From NCBI GenBank assembly GCA_016845105.1, contig JAERTF010000139.1:1-60444 (forward strand): 60,444 nt of DNA. Direction: 5' to 3'. A program made the translations under genes and the position numbers. Every line of letters begins with the position of its first letter. Position 1 is the stretch's first letter. The stretch is from Bacteroidota bacterium. GTDB lineage: Bacteria; Bacteroidota; Bacteroidia; Bacteroidales; F082. Positions 44,622 through 54,043 of the stretch are shown piece after piece. The notes under the pieces were generated by a model. The model was not told the origin of the DNA, did no database searches, and saw nothing but the letters and a program-made list of their open reading frames with translations.

Positions 44622-47057
44622 ATGAATAAAGGATCTTATACCTTTCCCTTTTGGATTAAAACAACTTTAACTTTTTTTCTGATATTCCTCTACCTAGGTA
44701 TTTACTGTCAAAACAATGGTGTGTTAACAGGCAGGGTTGTGGATAAGGAAACATCCGAATCGCTTGTAGGAGTTAACATTTTTCAGAAAAAAGACATGAC
44801 CATTGGTACAACAACTGATTTTAATGGTCATTTCTCGATAACACTTCCAAAAGGTGATTATACTTTCACTGTTTCTTACACAGGAATGAAATCGATGAAT
44901 TTTGATGTTAGTATTGTTTCAGGCAAAACCATCAACCGAGATATTGAAATGATCCCTTTTAGTACAGATTTTAAAGAAATTGTTATAAGAGCAGGCAAGT
45001 TTGATAAAAGTATTGAAAGCCAAACTGTTTCTATTGAGATCATGAGTCCACGATTAATAGATGCAAGAAACACAACTTCCGTTGAAACAATCTTGGATAT
45101 GGTTCCTGGGTTAACAATTCTTGATGAAGAACCTCAAATAAGGGGTGGAAGTGGATTTACTTTTGGTGTTGGTAGCAAAGTAGCTGTATTTATAGATAAT
45201 TTGCCCATAACTGCTGGTGATGCCGGTAAAACTAACTGGTCACTTATTCCTGTCGAGAATATTAAGCAGATCGAAGTAGTAAAAGGGGCTTCTTCTGTAT
45301 TGTCCGGAGCATCAGCCCTAAGTGGGGCAATTTATATTAGGACTAACTACCCTGGAATTCAGCCTGAGACAAAGATCAAACTTCATGGTGGGTTTTACTC
45401 CACACCCCTCCCTCCCTCTACTCAATGGTGGAATGGTGTAAATTATACTACTGGTGCAAGCTTTTTACATTCAAGACAAATAAACAAAGGTAGAACCGAT
45501 CTGGTTCTAGGTGGACTATTTTCAGCTGCAACAAGCTATCTTGGAGCCCCAGTCCCAGGTCCATATGTTGTTGAAGAAAATGATATTAGCGATAGTGATA
45601 TGGCCAATAGGAAAGCCCGGTTCAATTTTAACCTCAGGCATAGATCAAAAAAAATAACAGGTCTCGATTTTGGAATCAATGGAAATATAATGTACGAAAA
45701 ATCAAGTACAGTATTTGCATGGCTTGATGACACAGCTAATTTTTACCGAGCATACCCTGGTGCAGTACTTCTCTCAAATAATACAACTTATTATTTGGAT
45801 CCATTTGTAAATTTCTATTCAAATCTAGGCTTTAAGCATGAATTCACATCCAGGATTATGCATACCAATAATGATGCAAATAATAATCAATCTACCAGAT
45901 CGCTTTTTGTTTACAATAATTATCAATTTGGAAGAAGTTTTAAAAATTTAGGTAATCTTGATCTAATTATTGGAGTAACAAGCCAGTATACACACTCATA
46001 TGCTCATTTATATGAAGCATCAGGATCACCATCCAATTACCTTTGGAATACATCGGTTTTTATGGAAATCGAGAAAAAGATAGGTAGTATATTTAATTTC
46101 TCAGCAGGAGTTCGTCTTGAAAGCTATCAAATGAATGATTCAATTAAGGATAGCAAACCTATATTTAGAATTGGAACATCTTTAAAACTTGGACAAGAGA
46201 ACTATCTACGTGCTTCATTGGGTCAAGGATATAGGTTCCCAACCATAACAGAAAGGTATATTAAAACAACTCTCGGAAGTTTTGGTGTTTTTGATAATCC
46301 CGATTTAATACCCGAAACAAGCTGGAACTCAGAAATTGGAATAAAGCAGGGATTTAAGTTTGCTAACTATTATGGCTTTCTTGACGTTGCAATTTTTTAT
46401 CAAGAATATAACAATACCATTGAATATTTATTTGGGTTTTGGGATCCTACATATGAGTTTGCAATTGCAGGCTTTAAATTTGTTAATACTGGCAAATCAA
46501 AGGTTACAGGTATTGATGTTTCCATGAACGGACAAATTAAAGTTTCGGATAAGTTTATGATTAATACATTATTTGGATATACATATATACTACCGGTAAC
46601 AATGCAACCCAACTATGTATTTACAAAGGATTATAATCCTGGAGGCAGTACTGACTTTTCATATGAAACAACCAGTGTAAATCCCAAGGATAATATTTTG
46701 AAATATAGATTTTTACACACAATTAAAATGGATATTGAGACCAACTATGATAGATTTTCGGCTGGCATAAGCTTAAAGTATTTCAGTAAAATCGAAAACC
46801 TCGATAAGGCAATATTCGATTTTGAGGATGCTACCTTAGGGTCCGGAGGATCACTTCAACCAATATTGTATCGTAAGTATTATGAAAATCACAACAACGG
46901 TAATGTTGTAATTGATGCACGAATTGGTTATACAATTGGATTAAGACATAAAGTTTCGGTAATTTCCACAAATCTTCTTAATAGGATGTATTCGCTTAGG
47001 CCATTAAAAGCGGAGCCAATGAGGAATATTTCGTTGCAATATATATTAAGCTTATAG
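44622..47057 (+). CDS. TonB-dependent receptor with carboxypeptidase-regulatory-like domain
   Basis: 811 aa outer-membrane transporter, signal peptide to about Gln30. A carboxypeptidase-regulatory-like Ig domain (about 33-115, GRVVDKETSESLVGVNI... to DIEMIP) precedes the plug (about 120-240, with PQIRGGSGFTFG, VAVFIDNLPIT and IEVVKGASSVLSGASALSG). A 22-strand barrel fills the rest, ending YILSL. No SusD partner is adjacent, so it is not a standard Sus/RagAB pair; the ligand (iron complex, cobalamin, peptide or other) is unknown. It follows the PCMD protein by 28 bp, suggesting co-transcription. Confidence 0.92.
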   Translation: MNKGSYTFPFWIKTTLTFFLIFLYLGIYCQNNGVLTGRVVDKETSESLVGVNIFQKKDMTIGTTTDFNGHFSITLPKGDYTFTVSYTGMKSMNFDVSIVSGKTINRDIEMIPFSTDFKEIVIRAGKFDKSIESQTVSIEIMSPRLIDARNTTSVETILDMVPGLTILDEEPQIRGGSGFTFGVGSKVAVFIDNLPITAGDAGKTNWSLIPVENIKQIEVVKGASSVLSGASALSGAIYIRTNYPGIQPETKIKLHGGFYSTPLPPSTQWWNGVNYTTGASFLHSRQINKGRTDLVLGGLFSAATSYLGAPVPGPYVVEENDISDSDMANRKARFNFNLRHRSKKITGLDFGINGNIMYEKSSTVFAWLDDTANFYRAYPGAVLLSNNTTYYLDPFVNFYSNLGFKHEFTSRIMHTNNDANNNQSTRSLFVYNNYQFGRSFKNLGNLDLIIGVTSQYTHSYAHLYEASGSPSNYLWNTSVFMEIEKKIGSIFNFSAGVRLESYQMNDSIKDSKPIFRIGTSLKLGQENYLRASLGQGYRFPTITERYIKTTLGSFGVFDNPDLIPETSWNSEIGIKQGFKFANYYGFLDVAIFYQEYNNTIEYLFGFWDPTYEFAIAGFKFVNTGKSKVTGIDVSMNGQIKVSDKFMINTLFGYTYILPVTMQPNYVFTKDYNPGGSTDFSYETTSVNPKDNILKYRFLHTIKMDIETNYDRFSAGISLKYFSKIENLDKAIFDFEDATLGSGGSLQPILYRKYYENHNNGNVVIDARIGYTIGLRHKVSVISTNLLNRMYSLRPLKAEPMRNISLQYILSL

Positions 47058-47122
47058 ACAAATAAATTGAATTTGGAGAGTTGAAACTCCTGTACTAATA
47101 AGATCGTTAATTTATATTTTTT

Positions 47123-47130
47123 TATATTTG
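47123..47130 (+). promoter_or_regulatory. -7 box of the tyrosine-catabolism operon
   Basis: TATATTTG (TAnnTTTG) lies 28 nt before the hmgA ATG, in a very AT-rich stretch. No -33 box at the right distance. Confidence 0.5.
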
Positions 47131-47158
47131 CAATTATTTTTATTAAATCTAAATTAAA

Positions 47159-48319
47159 ATGCCGCATTATCAAATTCGTGGTGAGGTTCCCGGAAAAAGA
47201 CATACTGTTTTTAGAAAACCTGATGGAAGTTTATATGCTGAAGAACTAGTATCAGCAGAAGGATTCTCGGATGTTTATTCGATTGTATACCATAACCACC
47301 CACCTACTAAAGTAATTAAGATTGACAGCCCAATTGATGTAGCTCCAAAAATAGCTCTTGAAAGCAATCTCCAAAACAGAGCACTAAAGGGATTTAATGT
47401 TAAACCATCTGATGATTATCTGGAAAGCAGAAAGATTGTTTTGACTAACGATGATATAAATATCATTCTTGCTTCTCCCCTAAAATCAATGACCGACTAC
47501 TTTTTTAAGAATGCACAATCGGATGAAATGATTTTCTTCCATAAGGGTAGTGGAATTCTTCTTACGGTTTATGGTGAATTAAAATTTAAAGAAGGTGATC
47601 ATGTGATAATCCCAAGGGGAACCATATATCAATTAAACTTTAATGATTCAGATAACAGGTTGTTCATAGTTGAATCAAATCAGCCTTTAAGATTTCCTAA
47701 GAGATACATGAATAGTTCTGGTCAATTACTTGAGCATTCACCTTTCCATGAAAGGGATTTGACATCACCAGATAAACTTATAACCTTCGATGAAACTGGC
47801 GATTTTTTGGTGAAGATTAAACGTAGTAATATGATATACCCATACCATTATCAAACACATCCTTTTGATGCAGTTGGATGGGATGGATACCTTTATCCAT
47901 TTACTTTTTCCGTATATGATTTTGAGCCAATAACAGGTAGGATTCATCAGCCACCACCTGTTCATCAAACATTTGAAACAAATGCAATGGTCATTTGTGC
48001 TTTTGTACCAAGATTATACGATTATCATCCTGAGTCGATTCCTGCTCCATATCATCATAGTAATATTGATTCGGATGAGGTACTATATTATGTTGAAGGC
48101 GATTTTATGAGTAGAAATAATATTGAAAAAGGGCAAATAACATTGCATCCAATGGGACTCCCACATGGACCACACCCTGGGGCAATTGAAAGAAGCATTG
48201 GAAAAAAAGAAACAAATGAGTATGCAGTAATGGTGGATACCTTTAAACCTCTTAAACTAACTACAACAGCTTTTGAGATAGAAGACCAAGATTACTACAA
48301 GAGCTGGCTTGAAAAATAA
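47159..48319 (+). CDS. hmgA: Homogentisate 1,2-dioxygenase
   Basis: Fe(II) dioxygenase that opens the homogentisate ring to maleylacetoacetate; 386 aa, the shorter bacterial-type length. Cupin-like double-stranded beta-helix. The iron site is visible as YHHSNIDSDE (His299/His300 and Glu307) and MGLPHGPHPGA (His). A further recognisable N-terminal stretch is EVPGKRHTVFRKPDGSLYAEELV. First gene of the tyrosine/phenylalanine degradation operon; 20 bp precede hpd. Confidence 0.92.
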   Translation: MPHYQIRGEVPGKRHTVFRKPDGSLYAEELVSAEGFSDVYSIVYHNHPPTKVIKIDSPIDVAPKIALESNLQNRALKGFNVKPSDDYLESRKIVLTNDDINIILASPLKSMTDYFFKNAQSDEMIFFHKGSGILLTVYGELKFKEGDHVIIPRGTIYQLNFNDSDNRLFIVESNQPLRFPKRYMNSSGQLLEHSPFHERDLTSPDKLITFDETGDFLVKIKRSNMIYPYHYQTHPFDAVGWDGYLYPFTFSVYDFEPITGRIHQPPPVHQTFETNAMVICAFVPRLYDYHPESIPAPYHHSNIDSDEVLYYVEGDFMSRNNIEKGQITLHPMGLPHGPHPGAIERSIGKKETNEYAVMVDTFKPLKLTTTAFEIEDQDYYKSWLEK

Positions 48320-48339
48320 AAAACTAAGAAATTAATATA

Positions 48340-49440
48340 ATGAATAATACTTCAAAATGTTTACCAATAAACGGAACTGATTACGTTGAATTTTATGTGG
48401 GAAATGCTAAACAAGCTGCCCATTTCTATCAAAGTGCATTTGGTTTTCAACCTGTTGCATTTGCAGGACTTGAAACAGGTTTAACCGATAGAGTATCATA
48501 TGTACTTCGCCAAGATAAAATAACCTTTGTCTTAACTGGTGCATTAACCCCTGATTCTCCTGTGGCGGAGCATCACAAACTCCATGGTGACGGTGTAAAG
48601 GTAATTGCACTATGGGTTGACGACGCGAAACAAGCTTATAATGACACTACCAAAAAAGGTGCTCAATCTGATTTTGAGCCAAAAACCATAAGTGATGAAA
48701 ATGGAGAAGTTGTAACATCATCCATTAAAACATATGGCGATACAGTTCATACATTTATTGAACGAAAAAATTATAGAGGGCCTTTTCTACCCGGTTTTGT
48801 TGCATGGGAACCTGAATACCAGCCAAAGGATACAGGACTACTATATGTAGATCATATTGTTGGAAATGTTGGTTGGGATGAAATGGACAAAGTTGCGGGT
48901 TACTATCGTGATGTGATGGGTTTTGACCAGCTTATCTCTTTTGACGACAACGACATATCAACAGAATTCACTGCCCTGCAAAGCAAGGTTATGGCAAACG
49001 ATAATATGAGAATAAAATTCCCCATTAATGAGCCCGCAGTTGGAAAGAAAAAATCACAGGTTGAAGAATATCTTGATTTCTATATGGGTCCTGGTCCACA
49101 GCATGTAGCACTTGCAACTGATGATATAGTAGCAACAATTGATGCTTTGAGAGCCAGAGGAGTTGACTTCCTTCATGTACCGGATACATATTATGATAAC
49201 ATACTTGATAGGGTTGGAGAAATCGATGAGGACATTGAGGTACTTAAAAAACATAAGATTCTTATTGATCGTGACGACAAAGGATATCTATTACAATTAT
49301 TTACTAAACCTGTTGAAGACCGTCCAACATTCTTTTTTGAAATTATCCAAAGAAAAAATGCTATTTCATTTGGGAAAGGTAATTTCCAGGCTCTTTTCGA
49401 AGCGATTGAACTTGAACAACAAAGTAGAGGTACACTTTAG
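48340..49440 (+). CDS. hpd: 4-hydroxyphenylpyruvate dioxygenase
   Basis: Fe(II) enzyme converting 4-hydroxyphenylpyruvate to homogentisate; 366 aa, two vicinal-oxygen-chelate modules. The 2-His-1-carboxylate ligands are His172 (VDHIVGNV), His255 (GPQHVAL) and Glu334 (FFFEIIQR), all in the usual contexts. Its product is the substrate of the preceding hmgA product. 59 bp before the fumarylacetoacetase gene. Confidence 0.96.
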   Translation: MNNTSKCLPINGTDYVEFYVGNAKQAAHFYQSAFGFQPVAFAGLETGLTDRVSYVLRQDKITFVLTGALTPDSPVAEHHKLHGDGVKVIALWVDDAKQAYNDTTKKGAQSDFEPKTISDENGEVVTSSIKTYGDTVHTFIERKNYRGPFLPGFVAWEPEYQPKDTGLLYVDHIVGNVGWDEMDKVAGYYRDVMGFDQLISFDDNDISTEFTALQSKVMANDNMRIKFPINEPAVGKKKSQVEEYLDFYMGPGPQHVALATDDIVATIDALRARGVDFLHVPDTYYDNILDRVGEIDEDIEVLKKHKILIDRDDKGYLLQLFTKPVEDRPTFFFEIIQRKNAISFGKGNFQALFEAIELEQQSRGTL

Positions 49441-49499
49441 TACAATGTATATAAGCAACTTTTACAAAATTCTATTTTAATAATTAATCAATAACATTA

Positions 49500-50774
49500 A
49501 TGATAGCAGCCAATAACCCTAGACTTAAGACATGGATTGAAGTTCCCGAAAATAGTGACTTCCCAATTCAAAATATACCATTTGGAATAATAAAACCTGC
49601 TGGTAAAGAACCTCGTCCAGCAACTAGAATAGGAGATACTGTAATAGATCTAAGCACTTTAACAGATTTTGGTTATTTCGATGAACTCGATATAGATAAT
49701 TACGGTGTTTTTCTGGCTCCTGTACTAAATGATTTTATGGCTTTGGGAGCCCCTATTTGGTCAGCCGTAAGAAACAGACTCTCTGAATTATTCAATATCG
49801 ACAATACCGAACTTCAAAACAATGAAGGGGCAATGGCAAATTGTCTTTGTGGCATTAATGATGTTGAAATGATGTTACCTGTTGAAGTTGGTGACTATAC
49901 CGATTTTTATTCTAGTATCGAACATGCCACAAATGTTGGAATAATGTTTCGTGATCCAGAAAATGCTTTGCTTCCAAATTGGAAACATATACCTGTTGGT
50001 TATCATGGTCGAAGTTCATCAATTGTTGTATCAGGTACTGAAATTCATCGGCCAATGGGTCAAACAAAAGGTGATGATATGAAAGCTCCTTCTTTTGGAC
50101 CATCCAGATTGGTTGATTTTGAACTTGAGACAGCTTTCATTACAGGAAAATCATCAAAACTTGGAGAACACGTTTCCATTGAAGAAACTGATGACTATAT
50201 TTTTGGCATGGTTCTGTTTAATGACTTATCGGCTCGAGATATACAAAAGTGGGAATATGTTCCACTGGGACCTTTTTTAAGTAAGAGTTTTGGATCGGTT
50301 ATTTCACCATGGATTGTTACTATGGAGGCATTACAGCCCTTTATGGTAGAGGGTCCAAAACAAGAACCAGCGGTGCTTCCCTATCTTGAATTTACAGGAA
50401 AGAAAAACATAGATATAAACCTTGAGGTTTCGTTATCACCAGAAGATGGCGATGACACAATTATTTGTAATTCAAATTTCAAATTTATGTATTGGAATAT
50501 GAATCAGCAATTGGCTCATCACACCATTAATGGGTGTAATATAAATATTGGTGATATGTACGGATCAGGAACCATCTCAGGACCAACACCTGATTCATAT
50601 GGTTCAATGCTTGAACTAAGTTGGAAAGGTACAAAACCAATTAAACTCTCGGATGGTTCTGAACGTAAGTTTATTCAAGACAATGATACTATTACCATGC
50701 GTGGACATGCCCAAAATAGTAACTACAGAATTGGTTTTGGAGAATGTGTAACCAAGATACTACCAGCAAAATAA
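49500..50774 (+). CDS. fahA: Fumarylacetoacetase
   Basis: Hydrolyses fumarylacetoacetate to fumarate and acetoacetate, the last step of tyrosine degradation; 424 aa, full-length two-domain form. The N-terminal SH3-like domain is followed by the hydrolase core with YTDFYSSIEHATNVGIMF, HIPVGYHGRSSS, FELETAFI and the metal-binding ETEFI-type Glu, plus ARDIQKWEYVPLGPF. Maleylacetoacetate isomerase is not encoded in the window. The next gene begins 6 bp after its stop. Confidence 0.95.
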   Translation: MIAANNPRLKTWIEVPENSDFPIQNIPFGIIKPAGKEPRPATRIGDTVIDLSTLTDFGYFDELDIDNYGVFLAPVLNDFMALGAPIWSAVRNRLSELFNIDNTELQNNEGAMANCLCGINDVEMMLPVEVGDYTDFYSSIEHATNVGIMFRDPENALLPNWKHIPVGYHGRSSSIVVSGTEIHRPMGQTKGDDMKAPSFGPSRLVDFELETAFITGKSSKLGEHVSIEETDDYIFGMVLFNDLSARDIQKWEYVPLGPFLSKSFGSVISPWIVTMEALQPFMVEGPKQEPAVLPYLEFTGKKNIDINLEVSLSPEDGDDTIICNSNFKFMYWNMNQQLAHHTINGCNINIGDMYGSGTISGPTPDSYGSMLELSWKGTKPIKLSDGSERKFIQDNDTITMRGHAQNSNYRIGFGECVTKILPAK

Positions 50775-50779
50775 ACGCT

Positions 50780-51643
50780 ATGCAACAGATCGATCCAAAT
50801 GAATATGGTAATCAGAAGCTTTTCAAGTTATTGCTTGGAGGCATTTCTCCACGCCCAATAGCATTTGCATCAACAGTGGATAAACAAGGAAATCACAACC
50901 TCGCACCTTTTAGCTTTTATAATGCTTTTGGTGTAAATCCAACAACCTTGATTTTTTCTCCATCAAGAAGAGGAAGAGATAACACCACTAAACACACCTT
51001 TGATAATCTTAAGGAAGTTCCTGAGGTTGTTTTGAATGCAGTAACCTACAGCATGGTACAGCAAATGAGCTTGGCAAGCACTGAGTATCCCAAAGGTATT
51101 GATGAATTTGTAAAATCAGGATTTACTGCTCTGGAATCTAAAAGCATTAAGCCCAGAAGAGTTGGTGAATCACCTTTGCAATTTGAATGCAAAGTAAGAG
51201 AGATTATAGAAACTAGTGGAAAGCCGGGTTCGGGAAACCTAATTGTTTGCGAAATAGTTTATATCCATATGGATGAAAAAATACTTGATGAAAATGGAGA
51301 TATTGATCCTGATAAAATTGATCTAGTTGGGCGTTTAGGCGGCGATTATTATGTAAGAACATCCGGTGACGCCAAATTTATTGTTCCAAAGCCAATTAGC
51401 TCAATGGGAATTGGTGTTGATTCATTACCCAATCACATTAAGTTAAGCCACTACCTTACAGGCAACGAACTTGGCAAACTTGGAAATCTCGAAAAACTTC
51501 CATCGAATAATGAAATTGAAATTATTAGAAATGATAAGGATATAATTAGTCTTAAAGGTAATACCCAAAAATTACATGAATATGCTAAAAGCCTAATTTC
51601 ATTAGATAAAGTGCAAGAGGCACTTGCAGTATTATGTATATGA
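50780..51643 (+). CDS. Flavin-reductase-like domain protein
   Basis: 287 aa from the ATG at 50780; an in-frame ATG at 50744 would overlap fahA by 31 bp and add an unlikely leader. Split-barrel FMN-binding fold: LLGGISPRPIAFASTVDKQG, NLAPFSFYNAFGVNPTTLIFS, EVVLNAVTYSM and GNLIVCEIVYIHMDEKI match flavin-reductase-like (DIM6/NTAB) proteins. The role in tyrosine breakdown is not known; it ends the operon 2 bp from the convergent DUF6263-like gene. Confidence 0.85.
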   Translation: MQQIDPNEYGNQKLFKLLLGGISPRPIAFASTVDKQGNHNLAPFSFYNAFGVNPTTLIFSPSRRGRDNTTKHTFDNLKEVPEVVLNAVTYSMVQQMSLASTEYPKGIDEFVKSGFTALESKSIKPRRVGESPLQFECKVREIIETSGKPGSGNLIVCEIVYIHMDEKILDENGDIDPDKIDLVGRLGGDYYVRTSGDAKFIVPKPISSMGIGVDSLPNHIKLSHYLTGNELGKLGNLEKLPSNNEIEIIRNDKDIISLKGNTQKLHEYAKSLISLDKVQEALAVLCI

Positions 51644-51645
51644 TA

Positions 51646-52491
51646 CTACTTTATTTTCGTAGCATTCGTGACAGAGGATGTCATGATCGTAGCTGGAATT
51701 TTTACACCGCCCTTATCCATTTCCATATCCATTTCAAGATCAATTGTTGACGAAATAAGCATTCCCGAGGCTCTATCAATAATCATTTCTCCTACTGTTG
51801 TTCCATTTAGATTTATTTCCTCTCCCTGTACTTCATTACCTGTTAGTAAACCTTCTACTCCTATAGTAGCTGTCTTTTTCGATTTCTTCAGCAAAGTGTA
51901 CTTAACATGCACTTTCATCTCACTATTCTTCATTGGTTTGATATCATTCTCCCAACTCTCTCCCACTTTAATATTACCATCAGGATATACAGCATAAGTA
52001 CTCCCCGAAGTTAAGTTATTGGTTAAGTCATGATTATCGCTTATTCCACTTATGTTTAAATCAATAATTTCACCTTTGTGGTTCATAACTATTTCTGATG
52101 ACTTACCAATTATCTTATTCATCTCGGCTGCTATTTGTGCACCCATTCCAGAGTTAAAGGTTGACGAATCTTCCGAATCATAATTTATTTCCATTCCAAA
52201 GATTTTCTGATTCATATTAACCTTATCAAAGGTAAAATCCTTATATATTTTATCACCTACAATCTTTTTCACATCCGAAGTCATCTGTATATTCATTACT
52301 TGCTCCATGGTTGTGGTTGTTCCCATTGCTTCAAAAGTTATATCCTGATCAATAGTGGAAACAAACTCGTAGGTATCTCCCACCGAAAGATTATATACTA
52401 ATTTAATGCTTTTTTGAGCAACAGCACTTGACATGCCAATGAAAAACATACTTATTATTAAACTTATAACTAATTGATTTCTTGATTTCAT
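51646..52491 (-). CDS. Secreted DUF6263-like protein
   Basis: 281 aa with signal peptide (ends AVAQ). Mostly beta: KLVYNLSVGDTYEFVSTIDQDITFEA, a Met/Thr-rich strand set, YPDGNIKVGESWENDI, TLLKKSKKTATIGVEG and DRASGMLISSTIDLEMD. This fits the DUF6263 pattern seen in Bacteroidota; function unknown. 40 bp downstream of dnaB on the same strand, so possibly co-transcribed. It meets the flavin-reductase gene tail-to-tail with a 2-bp gap and no terminator between them. Confidence 0.72.
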   Translation of the reverse strand: MKSRNQLVISLIISMFFIGMSSAVAQKSIKLVYNLSVGDTYEFVSTIDQDITFEAMGTTTTMEQVMNIQMTSDVKKIVGDKIYKDFTFDKVNMNQKIFGMEINYDSEDSSTFNSGMGAQIAAEMNKIIGKSSEIVMNHKGEIIDLNISGISDNHDLTNNLTSGSTYAVYPDGNIKVGESWENDIKPMKNSEMKVHVKYTLLKKSKKTATIGVEGLLTGNEVQGEEINLNGTTVGEMIIDRASGMLISSTIDLEMDMEMDKGGVKIPATIMTSSVTNATKIK

Positions 52492-52531
52492 AATTGTTTA
52501 CTTTAAAAAATAAATTAAAAATATCTTTTTG

Positions 52532-54043
52532 TTAAAAAGGTGAACCATCATCTTCATTCATCGAATTCATCTTTGAAGGAAAACTTTTCATACCTGCACT
52601 AACATCATCTGTACTAAATCCATCACCTCCCTGCGAATAATCTTCAAATCTTGCAAAATCAGCGATAAATCTCAATTTCACATCACCTACTGCGCCATTA
52701 CGATGTTTGGCAATGATAATCTCCGATACCCCTTGTGTTGGAGACCCATCTTCAAACTCGTCAATTTTATAATACTCAGCACGGTATATAAATAATACAA
52801 GGTCAGCATCCTGCTCAATGGCTCCGGATTCACGTAAATCGGAAAGTATAGGGCGCTTTGCCTGTCCTGGTCTGGTTTCAACAGCACGACTTAACTGCGA
52901 TAAAGCTAATACAGGAATATCCAACTCTTTTGCCAATGCCTTAAGAGATCGTGAAATATTACTGATTTCCTGTTCACGATTACCTTTGTTATCAGTACCT
53001 CCACTCATTAGTTGGAGGTAATCAATAAACACCATCTGGATATCATGCTGTTGCTTAAGTCTGCGGCATTTTGCCCTTAATTCAAAAATGGATAAGGCTG
53101 GTGTATCATCAATAAACATTTTAGCTTCCACAAGATTAGAAACCTTATCGGTTAGTTGTTGCCATTCGTAACCAGCCAGGTCACCACGCTTTAATTTATC
53201 AGACTTGATCTCAGACTCACTGGATATTAACCTTGTAACAAGCTGTACTGATGACATTTCCAATGAAAAGAATGCAATGGGCTTATTAAACTCAACTGCT
53301 ACATTCCTTGCCATATTTAATGCAAAAGCAGTTTTACCCATTGAAGGTCGAGCGGCTAGAATAATCAAATCCGATTTTTGCCAACCCGAAGTAATCCTGT
53401 CAATATCCACATATCCTGATGGTACTCCGCGCATATGCTCATCCGAATCTTTTGCACTTTCGATATCCGTAATAGCCTGCTTTATTAACGATGGCATATC
53501 TTCAAAATTACGTCTTAAATTTGATTCGGAAACAGCAAACAGATTCCGTTCCGCCTTATCAAGCAAATCAAAAACATCTGTAGTATCTTCGAATGCATCC
53601 TTAATAATAACTGAAGAAATACGAATTAACTCCCGTTGTATATGTTTCTGAAGTATGATTCTGGCATGATATTCCACATTGGCGGTAGAAGCAATACGAC
53701 TTGTAAGCATGGTGATGTAATAGGGACCACCTACAATTTCAAGTTCGCCGGTGTTTTTTAGCTCATTGGTAACTGTAAGAATATCTACAGGTTCCGACTT
53801 TGCAAAGAGGCTTGCGATGGCAGCCATTATTTTTTTATGATTGTCCTTGTAAAAAACCTCTGGTGAAAGAATATCAATTACAGCTGAAACAGCATCCTTC
53901 TCGAGCATCATTGCTCCTAATACAGCCTCCTCAAGATCAATAGCTTGAGGTTGCACCTTACCGTGTTCAGCCAACTGTTGAGTGATTAAATTTGTACTTT
54001 TAGATAGGTTAGATTTTCTTACATCTTTTTTCACTTCTTCCAT
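52532..54043 (-). CDS. dnaB: Replicative DNA helicase DnaB
   Basis: Hexameric 5'-3' helicase of the replication fork; 503 aa. The N-terminal domain (about 30-135, PQAIDLEEAVLGAMMLEKDA) interacts with primase. The RecA-like core has Walker A ARPSMGKTAFALN, Walker B MVFIDYLQLMSG, SQLSRAVETRPGQAKRPILSDLRESGAIEQDAD and the arginine-finger region IIAKHRNGAVGDV. No intein. Its -7 box lies 5 nt before the start codon. Confidence 0.97.
   Translation of the reverse strand: MEEVKKDVRKSNLSKSTNLITQQLAEHGKVQPQAIDLEEAVLGAMMLEKDAVSAVIDILSPEVFYKDNHKKIMAAIASLFAKSEPVDILTVTNELKNTGELEIVGGPYYITMLTSRIASTANVEYHARIILQKHIQRELIRISSVIIKDAFEDTTDVFDLLDKAERNLFAVSESNLRRNFEDMPSLIKQAITDIESAKDSDEHMRGVPSGYVDIDRITSGWQKSDLIILAARPSMGKTAFALNMARNVAVEFNKPIAFFSLEMSSVQLVTRLISSESEIKSDKLKRGDLAGYEWQQLTDKVSNLVEAKMFIDDTPALSIFELRAKCRRLKQQHDIQMVFIDYLQLMSGGTDNKGNREQEISNISRSLKALAKELDIPVLALSQLSRAVETRPGQAKRPILSDLRESGAIEQDADLVLFIYRAEYYKIDEFEDGSPTQGVSEIIIAKHRNGAVGDVKLRFIADFARFEDYSQGGDGFSTDDVSAGMKSFPSKMNSMNEDDGSPF

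Noticed and set aside
53205-53651. 148-codon open frame on the plus strand opposite dnaB
   Set aside because: It lies fully antisense to the conserved dnaB core and shows no promoter, signal or recognisable domain; an overlap effect of codon use.
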